Assembly (NCBI RefSeq): GCF_001668575.1
Contig: NZ_LZMD01000090.1
Span: 22,139-86,138 of the forward strand
From: Mycobacterium sp. 1164985.4
GTDB lineage: Bacteria > Actinomycetota > Actinomycetes > Mycobacteriales > Mycobacteriaceae
Length of the DNA: 64,000 bases
Reading direction: 5' to 3'
The notes beneath the pieces are model-generated. The model saw nothing but the letters and a program-made list of their open reading frames with translations, had not been told where the DNA came from and searched no databases. Made by a program: the position numbers and the translations under genes. Position 1 is the first letter of the stretch. Every line of letters begins with the position of its first letter. Positions 1 to 8,071 of this stretch are shown here, in pieces.

Positions 1-97
1 TGACTTGTTGGGCGAGTGTCCGCAGGGTGGGGCGCGTTTCCTTCAACGTGATTGATACCGGCGACGTGCGGGGCCCGCACTGCTGTCATGTCAGACC

Positions 98-1228
98 ATG
101 ACGACCGAACGCATTGCCGATCATGTGAAGTTCGCCTACTGGGTGCCCAACGTCAGTGGTGGTCTGGTGACGAGCGATATCGAGCAGCGCACTGATTGGA
201 ACTACGAGTACAACGCCAAGCTGGCGCAGACCGCGGAGAACAACGGGTTCGAATACGCGCTGAGCCAGGTGCGCTACGAAGCGAGCTACGGCGCTGAGTA
301 CCAACACGAATCGACGAGCTTCTCGCTGGCGCTGTTGCTGGCCACGCAGAAGCTGAAGGTGATCGCGGCGGTGCATCCGGGGCTGTGGCAGCCGGCGGTG
401 CTGGCCAAGCTGGGAGCCACCGCCGACCATCTCAGCAACGGTCGCTTCGCGGTCAACGTCGTGTCGGGGTGGTTCAAGGACGAGTTCACCCATCTGGGCG
501 AGCCGTGGCTCGAACACGATGAGCGCTACCGGCGAAGCGCCGAGTTCCTGCAGGTGCTGCGCAAGATCTGGACCGAGGACGACGTCGATTTCCGCGGCGA
601 CTTCTATCGCATCCACGACTTCACGCTCAAACCCAAACCACTCAACACCCCAGAGCGTCCCAACCCCGAGTTGTTCCAGGGCGGCAACTCGACCGCCGCG
701 CGGCGCAACGGCGGCCTGTACGCCGATTGGTACTTCTCCAACGGCAAGGACTTCGACGGGGTGACCGAGCAGATCGTGGACGTGCGTGAGCACGCTCGCG
801 GGGCGGGCCGCGAAGTCCGATTCGGGCTCAACGGCTTCATCATCGCCCGCGACACAGAAAAAGAAGCGAAAGACGTCCTGCGCGAGATCATCGCGAAGGC
901 CAACAAGCCGGCCGTGGACGGATTCCGCGCCGCGGTGCAGCAGGCGGGCAACTCGACCGGGGACAAGCGCGGTATGTGGGCTGATTCGACGTTTGAGGAC
1001 TTGGTGCAGTACAACGACGGGTTCCGCACGCAGTTGATCGGCACACCCGAGCAGATCGCCGAACGCATTGCGACGTACCGCAAACGCGGTGTCGATCTGA
1101 TCCTCGGCGGGTTCCTGCACTTTCAAGAAGAGATCGAGTACTTCGGCGCGAACGTGTTGCCGCTGGTCCGCGAAATCGAACGGTCCGAACAAGACAGCGT
1201 GGGCGAACCGGTGCTCGTCTCTGCGTAA
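98..1228 (+). CDS. sfnG: Dimethylsulfone monooxygenase SfnG-like (LLM flavin-dependent)
   Basis: A 376-residue luciferase-like monooxygenase of the FMNH2-dependent TIM-barrel family. It resembles SfnG, which oxidises dimethyl sulfone to methanesulfinate for sulfur assimilation. Family-typical segments are AAVHPGLWQPAVLAKLGAT (about residues 88-106), NVVSGWFKDEF (about 119-129) and ELFQGGNSTAARR (about 192-204). The length fits the family and the C-terminal GTPEQIAERI element is present. ATG 98 is the first plausible start. No sulfur genes or flavin reductase lie next to it in the window. Family membership is clear; the exact sulfone substrate is inferred. Confidence 0.85.
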   Translation: MTTERIADHVKFAYWVPNVSGGLVTSDIEQRTDWNYEYNAKLAQTAENNGFEYALSQVRYEASYGAEYQHESTSFSLALLLATQKLKVIAAVHPGLWQPAVLAKLGATADHLSNGRFAVNVVSGWFKDEFTHLGEPWLEHDERYRRSAEFLQVLRKIWTEDDVDFRGDFYRIHDFTLKPKPLNTPERPNPELFQGGNSTAARRNGGLYADWYFSNGKDFDGVTEQIVDVREHARGAGREVRFGLNGFIIARDTEKEAKDVLREIIAKANKPAVDGFRAAVQQAGNSTGDKRGMWADSTFEDLVQYNDGFRTQLIGTPEQIAERIATYRKRGVDLILGGFLHFQEEIEYFGANVLPLVREIERSEQDSVGEPVLVSA

Positions 1229-1280
1229 CCGGCTGTGCGCTAGCGTGGTTTTCAAAGCCCGCCCGAGCACAGGAGAGGTC

Positions 1281-2147
1281 ATGTCGTACCCGCAAGGACC
1301 GCCGGGTAGCCCCGGATACCCGCCCGCGCAGCAGCCGACCACCCAGTTCTCCGCGCCGACGCAGCAGTTCGGCAGGGCGCCGGAGGCTTCGCCGTCGACG
1401 ACCGACGTCGCGAACAAGCTGCCGATGTATTTGGCCATCGCCGTGGCTCTGCTGGGCCTGGCGGTGTACCTGTCGAGCTTCGCGCCGCTGTTCACCATTT
1501 CCGCGTCCGACTTCCCGGGATTGGGCAGCATCAGCGGAAGCTCGTTCGGCCTGGTGCTCGCCGTCGCGACATCGCTCGTGGCCGGGCTGCTGGCCGGCAC
1601 GACGCTGTTGCCGAGACACGGCGCGTCCACGGCGGTGTACGCCGTGCTCGCGGTCGCCGCGTTCCTGCTCATCATCGCCGAGGTGATCAACCGCCCGAGC
1701 GGCGCGGCGATCGACTGGGGCCTGTACCTGATCATCGCCTTCTCGTTGTTCCAGGCGATCGTCGCGGTGGCGGCGCTGCTGTTCGAGTCGGGCATCATCA
1801 CCCCGCCCGCGCCGCGTCCGAAGTACGACCAGTCCTACGGCCAGCAGTACGGCGCCCCCGGCCCGTACTACGGCCAGCAGGGCCAGCCGCAGCACGGCGG
1901 ACCCCAGCAGCAGCACCGACCGGGATATCCGTCGACCTATCCGGGCGGTTATCCGGGCGGTCCGTCGACCGGCGGCTTCCCGGGAGCGCCGCACCAGGGC
2001 CACCAGCAAGGGCAGCAGGGCCAGCAGGGCCCGCCGACACCGCCGACCGGGTTCCCCGCGTATGGGCAGCCGCCGTCGTCTCAGCCGACGACTCAGACTC
2101 CGGCGCAGCCGTCGTCCTCCTCGGAGTCGGGTCCGCCGCCTTCGTGA
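1281..2147 (+). CDS. DUF5336 four-TM protein, Rv0954-like divisome-associated antigen
   Basis: A 288-residue membrane protein. The N-terminal ~50 residues are rich in Pro, Gln and Gly. Four hydrophobic helices follow (about residues 52-78, 88-110, 116-134 and 143-170), then a long cytosolic-type tail of Tyr/Gly/Gln/Pro repeats such as YGQQYGAPGPYYGQQG. This is the architecture of Mtb Rv0954 (34 kDa antigen homologue), reported as a member of the division complex. ATG 1281 is preferred over an upstream in-frame start at 1245 because AGGAGAGGT lies just before it. perM follows 71 bp downstream, as in Mtb. Confidence 0.88.
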   Translation: MSYPQGPPGSPGYPPAQQPTTQFSAPTQQFGRAPEASPSTTDVANKLPMYLAIAVALLGLAVYLSSFAPLFTISASDFPGLGSISGSSFGLVLAVATSLVAGLLAGTTLLPRHGASTAVYAVLAVAAFLLIIAEVINRPSGAAIDWGLYLIIAFSLFQAIVAVAALLFESGIITPPAPRPKYDQSYGQQYGAPGPYYGQQGQPQHGGPQQQHRPGYPSTYPGGYPGGPSTGGFPGAPHQGHQQGQQGQQGPPTPPTGFPAYGQPPSSQPTTQTPAQPSSSSESGPPPS

Positions 2148-2218
2148 GGTGAGCCAGTAGTCTGAGCCGCGCGTGCGTCACCGCCGCACGGCAGCCTGAC
2201 TGAGGAGCGGCTCAACCA

Positions 2219-3682
2219 GTGGATCAACGGCCAGTCGGCGCACGCCAGGCGCGTGAGCTCCTTCGGGTCGCGTTCGGGCCGTCGTTGGTCGCGCTCGTCA
2301 TCATCGCGGCCGTCGTGCTGCTGCAACTGCTGATCGCCAACAGCGACATGACCGGCGCGCTCGGCGCGATCGCCAGCATGTGGCTCGGCGTGCACCTGGT
2401 GCCGGTGTCGATCGGCGGCGCCGAGCTCGGCGTGATGCCGTTGCTGCCCGCCCTCGCGATGGTGTGGGGCACCGCCCGCACGACGGCCGCCGCCACCAGC
2501 CCGAACGGTTCGTGGTTCGTGACGCGCTGGGTGGTGGCCTCAGCGCTGGGCGGGCCGCTGTTGATCGCCGCGATCGCGTTGGCCGTGGTCCACGACGCCG
2601 CGTCGGTGCTCACCCAGCTCCAGACCCCGCACGCGTTACGCGCCTTCGGCGGCGTACTCGCCGTGCACGCGATCGGTGCGGCGGTGGGGGTCGGGTCACG
2701 CTTGGGCAGGCGGTTGATGGCCCCAACTTCGCACCGGGCGTCGCTGCCCCCGTGGCTGCCGGACGCGTTCCGCGCCGCGGCCGCGGGCGTGCTCGCGTTG
2801 GCGGGCCTCTCCGGCGTGGTGATGGCCGGATCGATGGTCGTGCACTGGTCGACGATGCACGATCTCTACTCGATCACCGACTCGATGTTCGGCCAGCTGA
2901 GCCTGACGGTGCTGTCGGTGCTGTACATCCCGAATGTGCTGGTCGGCACGGCGGCGGTGGCGGTCGGGTCCAGCGCGCACGTCGGGCTCGCCACCTTCAG
3001 TTCGTTCACGGTGTTCGGCGGCGACATTCCGGCACTGCCTGTCCTGGCGGCGGTGCCGACGCCGCCGCTGGGGCCGGTGTGGGTGGCGCTGCTCATCGTC
3101 GCGGCGGTCGCGGCGGTGGCGGTGGGGCAACAGTGTGCGCGACGCCCCGTCCCGCTCGGCCCGGCGCTGGCCAAGCTCCTGGTCGCGTCGGCGCTGGCGG
3201 CGCTCACCATGGCCCTGCTCGGCTATGCCGGCGGCGGGCGGCTGGGCAACTTCGGCGACGTCGGCGTCGACCAGGCGACGTTCGGGCCCGCGGTGTTCCT
3301 GTGGTTCGCCGGAATCGGTGCGCTGACCGTAGTGATGGCGGGTGGCGTGGCCCGCAGGCCGAGGGCGCCCAAGCCCATCCTCGAGGATCACGTCGAGGAC
3401 TACGACCACGACCGTGACGACGTAGAGCCCGAATCCGAGGACATCGAACCCGAGAACCCCGAACCCGAAGACCTCGAGCCCGACCTCGAACCGATGGACG
3501 TCGAAGCCGAAGACCTCGAACCGGTGGACGTCGAACCCGGGCCCGCTGACGAGGAGCCCGCGGGTGCGCCGGACACCGAAGCCGCCGGCCGTGTCGAGCC
3601 GCGGCCGAACCCGAACGACGTCGTCGAGGACCCCGAAGAGCACTTCATGGCGGACGACGACGGCCCGCCGGGCACCCATTAG
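2219..3682 (+). CDS. perM: PerM-like polytopic membrane protein (DUF6350), cell division/persistence
   Basis: A 487-residue integral membrane protein homologous to Rv0955 (PerM), which supports division and persistence in mycobacteria and is reported to stabilise FtsB. About nine to ten hydrophobic segments span residues ~15-385. The rest is a very acidic, Pro/Glu-rich tail built on EPE/DLEP-type repeats (about 390-487), probably cytosolic. The start is GTG 2219 with GAGGAGCGG upstream. It lies between the DUF5336 gene and purN, as in Mtb. The acidic repeat tail looks unusually long, but this could not be compared with other PerM proteins here. Confidence 0.88.
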   Translation: MDQRPVGARQARELLRVAFGPSLVALVIIAAVVLLQLLIANSDMTGALGAIASMWLGVHLVPVSIGGAELGVMPLLPALAMVWGTARTTAAATSPNGSWFVTRWVVASALGGPLLIAAIALAVVHDAASVLTQLQTPHALRAFGGVLAVHAIGAAVGVGSRLGRRLMAPTSHRASLPPWLPDAFRAAAAGVLALAGLSGVVMAGSMVVHWSTMHDLYSITDSMFGQLSLTVLSVLYIPNVLVGTAAVAVGSSAHVGLATFSSFTVFGGDIPALPVLAAVPTPPLGPVWVALLIVAAVAAVAVGQQCARRPVPLGPALAKLLVASALAALTMALLGYAGGGRLGNFGDVGVDQATFGPAVFLWFAGIGALTVVMAGGVARRPRAPKPILEDHVEDYDHDRDDVEPESEDIEPENPEPEDLEPDLEPMDVEAEDLEPVDVEPGPADEEPAGAPDTEAAGRVEPRPNPNDVVEDPEEHFMADDDGPPGTH

Positions 3683-3692
3683 GCTGCCAGGC

Positions 3693-4322
3693 GTGCAGCA
3701 ACCCCTCCGCGTACCGCCGAAGGTTCCTGCACGGGTCGTCGTGCTGGCGTCGGGCACCGGTTCGCTGCTGCGGTCGCTGTTGGACGCCACGGCGGGCGAG
3801 TACCCCGCATCGATCGTCGCCGTCGGTGTCGACCGCGACTGCCCCGCCGTCGACATCGCCTCGGCCGCCTCGGTTCCCTCGTACACCGTGCGGCTGCGCG
3901 ACTATCCCGACCGGGAGGCGTGGGACGCCGCGATCACCGAAGCCACCGCCGCATATGAGCCCGACTTGATCGTGTCCGCGGGCTTCATGAAAATCCTTGG
4001 GCCGCACTTCCTGTCGCGGTTCATGGGGCACATCATCAACACGCACCCCGCGTTGCTGCCCGCTTTTCCCGGCGCGCACGCGGTGGCCGACGCGCTCGCG
4101 TACGGCGTCAAGGTGACCGGATGCAGCGTGCATCTGGTCGATGCGGGAACCGACACCGGGCCGGTGCTGGCGCAGGAGGCGGTGCCCGTCCTCGATGAGG
4201 ACGACGAGGCGACGCTGCACGAACGGATCAAGGTCGTCGAGCGGCGACTTCTGGCGGAAGTACTTGCCGCGGTGGCAGTCCGCGGCGTGACCTGGACCGG
4301 ACGAAAGGCGACATTGGGATGA
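3693..4322 (+). CDS. purN: Phosphoribosylglycinamide formyltransferase PurN
   Basis: A 209-residue 10-formyl-THF-dependent GAR transformylase, the third step of de novo purine synthesis. Visible motifs are VVLASGTGSLLRSLLDA (phosphate-binding loop), the core INTHPALLPAFPGAHAV with its catalytic Asn-His pair, and HLVDAGTDTGPVLAQ with the catalytic Asp. GTG 3693 is chosen because upstream in-frame codons lie inside the perM tail and the length then matches the family. Its stop overlaps the purH start by 4 bp (ATGA), so the two are translationally coupled. Confidence 0.96.
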   Translation: MQQPLRVPPKVPARVVVLASGTGSLLRSLLDATAGEYPASIVAVGVDRDCPAVDIASAASVPSYTVRLRDYPDREAWDAAITEATAAYEPDLIVSAGFMKILGPHFLSRFMGHIINTHPALLPAFPGAHAVADALAYGVKVTGCSVHLVDAGTDTGPVLAQEAVPVLDEDDEATLHERIKVVERRLLAEVLAAVAVRGVTWTGRKATLG

Positions 4323-5884
4323 CCGAGGGCAAGCGGCCGATTCGACGGGCGCTGATCAGCGTCTACGACAAGACGGGCCTCGCCGACCTGGCCCGCGGGC
4401 TGCATGAGGCGGGCGTCAGCATCGTGTCCACCGGGTCGACAGCGAAAACCATTGCTGCAGCCGGTGTTCCGGTGACCCCGGTGGAAGAGGTCACCGGCTT
4501 CCCCGAGGTGCTCGACGGGCGCGTCAAAACGCTGCACCCGCATGTGCATGCCGGACTGCTCGCCGATCAACGCAAACCCGAACACGTCTCGGCCCTGAGC
4601 GAACTGGGTGTCGAGGCGTTCGAGCTCGTCGTGGTCAACCTGTATCCGTTCGCCGAGACCGTCGCCTCCGGCGCGAGCATCGACGAGTGTGTCGAGCAGA
4701 TCGACATCGGCGGCCCCTCGATGGTGCGGGCCGCCGCGAAGAACCACCCCAGCGTGGCGGTGGTCGTCGACCCGCTGGGGTACGACGGTGTGCTCGCCGC
4801 GGTCCGCGCGGGCGGGTTCACCCTCGACGAACGAAAGAGGCTCGCGTCGCTGGCGTTTCGGCACACCGCGGAGTACGACGTCGCCGTCGCGTCGTGGATG
4901 GGTTCGGTGCTGGCGCCGGAGCAGTCGGAGAGCCCCCTGCCGGGCTGGGTCGGCGCTACGTGGCAGCGCAGCGCCGTGTTGCGTTACGGCGAGAACCCGC
5001 ATCAGCAGGCGGCGCTCTATCGCAACGACGCCGCGTGGCCGGGCCTTGCGCAGGCCGAGCAGTTGCACGGCAAGGAGATGTCCTACAACAACTACACCGA
5101 CGCCGACGCCGCATGGCGGGCCGCCTTCGACCACTCCGAGATCTGTGTGGCGATCATCAAACACGCCAACCCATGTGGCATCGCGATCTCGTCGCAGTCC
5201 GTGGCGGACGCGCATCGCAAAGCCCACGAATGCGATCCGCTGTCGGCGTTCGGCGGGGTGATCGCGGCCAACACTGCGGTGTCTGTCGAGATGGCCGAGA
5301 CCGTCGCCGACATCTTCACCGAGGTGATCATCGCGCCCGCGTACGAACCCGGCGCGGTGGAGGTGCTGACCCGAAAGAAGAACATCCGGGTGTTGGTGGC
5401 CTCCGAGCCACAACCCGGCGGCACCGAGTTCCGCCAGATCAGCGGCGGGCTGTTGGTGCAGCAGCGCGACGAGTTCACCGCCGACGGCGACGATCCGCTC
5501 AGCTGGACGCTGGCCACCGGCGAGCCTGCCGATCCCGCGACCCTGGCAGACCTGAAGTTCGCGTGGCGCGTGTGCCGGGCGGTGAAGTCGAACGCGATCG
5601 TCGTCGCCGCGGACGGTGCCACCGTCGGCGTCGGCATGGGCCAGGTGAACCGCGTCGACGCGGCGAGGCTCGCGGTGCAGCGGGCCGGCGACCGGGTACG
5701 CGGCGCCGTCGCGGCCTCCGACGCGTTCTTCCCGTTCCCCGACGGACTGGAGGTGCTGACCGAAGGCGGCGTGAAGGCGATCGTCCACCCTGGTGGGTCC
5801 GTGCGCGACGATCAGGTCACCGAAGCCGCTGCCCGAGCGGGTATCTCGCTGTACCTCACCGGTGCGCGTCACTTCGCGCACTGA
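4319..5884 (+). CDS. purH: Bifunctional AICAR transformylase/IMP cyclohydrolase PurH
   Basis: A 521-residue enzyme for the last two steps to IMP. The N-terminal IMP cyclohydrolase (MGS-like) domain begins RRALISVYDKTGLADLARGL and contains STGSTAKTIAAAG. The C-terminal AICAR transformylase carries RYGENPHQQAALYR, KEMSYNNYTDADAAWR (catalytic Lys) and IIKHANPCGIA (catalytic His), and ends with TEGGVKAIVHPGGSVRD. The length is normal. The start ATG 4319 overlaps the purN stop by 4 bp, so purN-purH form one transcription unit. Confidence 0.98.
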   Translation: MTEGKRPIRRALISVYDKTGLADLARGLHEAGVSIVSTGSTAKTIAAAGVPVTPVEEVTGFPEVLDGRVKTLHPHVHAGLLADQRKPEHVSALSELGVEAFELVVVNLYPFAETVASGASIDECVEQIDIGGPSMVRAAAKNHPSVAVVVDPLGYDGVLAAVRAGGFTLDERKRLASLAFRHTAEYDVAVASWMGSVLAPEQSESPLPGWVGATWQRSAVLRYGENPHQQAALYRNDAAWPGLAQAEQLHGKEMSYNNYTDADAAWRAAFDHSEICVAIIKHANPCGIAISSQSVADAHRKAHECDPLSAFGGVIAANTAVSVEMAETVADIFTEVIIAPAYEPGAVEVLTRKKNIRVLVASEPQPGGTEFRQISGGLLVQQRDEFTADGDDPLSWTLATGEPADPATLADLKFAWRVCRAVKSNAIVVAADGATVGVGMGQVNRVDAARLAVQRAGDRVRGAVAASDAFFPFPDGLEVLTEGGVKAIVHPGGSVRDDQVTEAAARAGISLYLTGARHFAH

Positions 5885-5923
5885 TGTCTGGCTGAACTCG
5901 GGCTAAGACGGCAGGAGGCCGTT

Positions 5924-6598
5924 ATGTTGCACACCATGGTCTCTGCCTCGCGTGCCGTCACCCTCGTGGTGGCGGCGACGACGATCCTGATCGTCTCGTG
6001 CACCAGGGTCGTCGACGATGCACGCGCGGTCGCCGGAGCGGACCTGACAGCGGCGGCCGAATCCGGCGGGTCCGACTCGTCGCAGTGTGAAACTGTCGAT
6101 TTGCCACTGACGAATATTCCGGCCAGGAACGACAACGAGCCGGTGATGAAGATCCCGACGCCACCGGGGTGGCAGCGGACCACGCTGATGGATTCGGAAC
6201 TGATCCGCTTCGCCATGCGCAACGACGAGCTCACCTCCCAGGGGTTCACCCCGAACGTCGTGGTCACGCTCGAGAGCGCGCCGGGCGTACAGGACGCGAA
6301 CCTGGTGTTCACCAACATGCGCGATGCGCTCGAGTCCGGCATCGGCGCGACGGATGTCCGTGTCAGCGAACGCACGCTGTGCGGGGTGCCTGCCAGGATG
6401 TTCGACTACCGCATGCCGACGATGGGAAACGTCGCGCCGCATCCGGCCGTCGCACTCGGCGCGGTGATGCGTGCCGAGGGCCGAACCTTCGCGGTCAGCG
6501 TCACCGCCCAGACGCTCGATTCCGATGACCCGACGTATCAACGGGACAGCACGGCGATTCTCGACGGGTTCCAGCTACTGCCTCCGTCGGCGGGCTGA
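5924..6598 (+). CDS. Putative LpqN/LpqT-type lipoprotein
   Basis: A 224-residue exported protein. It has a short N-terminus, a hydrophobic stretch (about residues 11-24) and a lipobox-like IVSC, so Cys26 would be acylated and the protein surface-anchored. The mature part contains TPPGWQRTTLMDSELIRFAMRND and ends in ILDGFQLLPP, the fold signature of the mycobacterial LpqN/LpqT family. Function is unknown. GCAGGAGGCC ends 3 bp before ATG 5924; ATG 5936 is an alternative start. The Mtb purH-Rv0958 interval lacks this gene as far as I recall, so it looks like a lineage-specific insertion. Confidence 0.75.
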   Translation: MLHTMVSASRAVTLVVAATTILIVSCTRVVDDARAVAGADLTAAAESGGSDSSQCETVDLPLTNIPARNDNEPVMKIPTPPGWQRTTLMDSELIRFAMRNDELTSQGFTPNVVVTLESAPGVQDANLVFTNMRDALESGIGATDVRVSERTLCGVPARMFDYRMPTMGNVAPHPAVALGAVMRAEGRTFAVSVTAQTLDSDDPTYQRDSTAILDGFQLLPPSAG

Positions 6599-6685
6599 GC
6601 GCCGCGAGCGTGCGGGAAGTCTGACGAAACAACGGCGTCGACCAGCGGGGGACACGCACCGTCGCGAGACAAGTCGTAGCGTGGA

Positions 6686-8071
6686 GTGGTGACTCAACCC
6701 CAAGATCAACCCCGCACCGTCGGCGAGCTGAGGGCATCCGGCCATCGCGAACGGGGCGTCAAGCAAGAGATCCGGGAAAACCTGCTGGCCGCGTTGGCGG
6801 AGGGACGTGACGCGTGGCCCGGGATCCTCGGCTTCGAGGACACCGTCATTCCGCAGCTCGAGCGGGCGCTGATTGCCGGCCACGACGTCGTGCTGCTCGG
6901 CGAACGCGGCCAGGGCAAGACGCGCCTACTGCGCGCGCTGACCGGCCTGCTCGACGAGTGGACGCCGGTGATCGCCGGCTCGGAGTTGGGTGAGCACCCG
7001 TACAACCCGATCATCCCTGAGTCGATCCGGCGCGTGGCCGACTCGGGTGACGACCTGCCGATCGCCTGGCGGCACCGCAGCGAGCGGTACACCGAGAAGC
7101 TGGCCACCCCCGACACCAGCGTGGCCGACCTGGTCGGCGACATCGACCCCATCAAGGTTGCCGAGGGGCGCAGCCTCGGCGACCCGGAAACCATCGCCTA
7201 TGGGCTGATTCCGAGGGCGCACCGCGGCATCGTCGCGATCAACGAGCTGCCAGACCTCGCCGAGCGGATCCAGGTGTCGATGCTCAACGTGATGGAGGAG
7301 CGCGACATCCAGGTTCGCGGCTACACGTTGCGGCTGCCGCTCGACGTGCTCGTGGTGGCCAGCGCCAATCCGGAGGACTACACCAACCGCGGTCGGATCA
7401 TCACGCCGCTCAAGGACCGGTTCGGCGCCGAGATCCGCACGCACTATCCGCTGGAACTCAATGCGGAGGTCGGCGTCATCACGCAGGAAGCGCACCTAGC
7501 GGCCGAGGTTCCCGAGTACCTGATACAGGTGCTGGCCCGGTTCGCGCGCTACCTGCGCGAGTCGCGTTCCATCGACCAGCGCTCCGGGGTGTCGGCGCGC
7601 TTCGCGATCGCCGCAGCCGAGACCGTCGCGGCGGCCGCCCGTCACCGGTCTGCGGTGCTCGGTGAGCAGGAGCCGGTGGCCCGCGTGGTCGACCTTGGCT
7701 CGGTCGTCGATGTGCTGCGCGGCAAGCTCGAGTTCGAGACCGGCGAGGAGGGCCGTGAGCAGGCGGTGCTCGAGCATCTGCTGCGCCGGGCCACCGCCGA
7801 CACCGCGCAGCGGCTGCTCGGCGGCATCGACGTCGGACCGCTGGTGGTCGCGATCGAGAACGGCTCCGCCGTCACCACGGGAGAGCGGGTTTCGGCGCGC
7901 GACGTACTGGCCGCGGTTCCCGAGGTGCCCGCGATCGCCGAGATCCAGAAGCGGCTCGATGCCACGACCGACGGACAGCGGGCCGCCGCAGTCGAGTTGG
8001 CACTCGAGGCGCTGTACCTGGCCAAGCGGATCGACAAGGTTTCCGATGAGGGCGAAACGACATATGGCTAG
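6686..8071 (+). CDS. MoxR/magnesium-chelatase-type AAA+ ATPase (Rv0958-like)
   Basis: A 461-residue AAA+ ATPase. The Walker A motif is GERGQGKTRLL (about residues 73-83). The sensor region reads VVASANPEDYTNRGRIITPLKDRFGAEIRTHYP, typical of ChlI/MoxR ATPases, and INELPDLAERIQVSMLNVMEE forms Walker B and the pre-sensor insert. It is Rv0958-like (459 residues in Mtb). Its stop overlaps the next gene, which encodes a VWA protein. MoxR-VWA pairs usually act as a chaperone or metal-insertion complex; real chelatase activity is unlikely. Start is GTG 6686 or GTG 6689. Confidence 0.9.
   Translation: MVTQPQDQPRTVGELRASGHRERGVKQEIRENLLAALAEGRDAWPGILGFEDTVIPQLERALIAGHDVVLLGERGQGKTRLLRALTGLLDEWTPVIAGSELGEHPYNPIIPESIRRVADSGDDLPIAWRHRSERYTEKLATPDTSVADLVGDIDPIKVAEGRSLGDPETIAYGLIPRAHRGIVAINELPDLAERIQVSMLNVMEERDIQVRGYTLRLPLDVLVVASANPEDYTNRGRIITPLKDRFGAEIRTHYPLELNAEVGVITQEAHLAAEVPEYLIQVLARFARYLRESRSIDQRSGVSARFAIAAAETVAAAARHRSAVLGEQEPVARVVDLGSVVDVLRGKLEFETGEEGREQAVLEHLLRRATADTAQRLLGGIDVGPLVVAIENGSAVTTGERVSARDVLAAVPEVPAIAEIQKRLDATTDGQRAAAVELALEALYLAKRIDKVSDEGETTYG

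Noticed and set aside
3902..5881. Long open frame on the minus strand opposite purN/purH (about 659 codons)
   Set aside because: It mirrors real genes, has no family motif and reflects GC-rich codon bias. Similar mirror frames over other genes were ignored.
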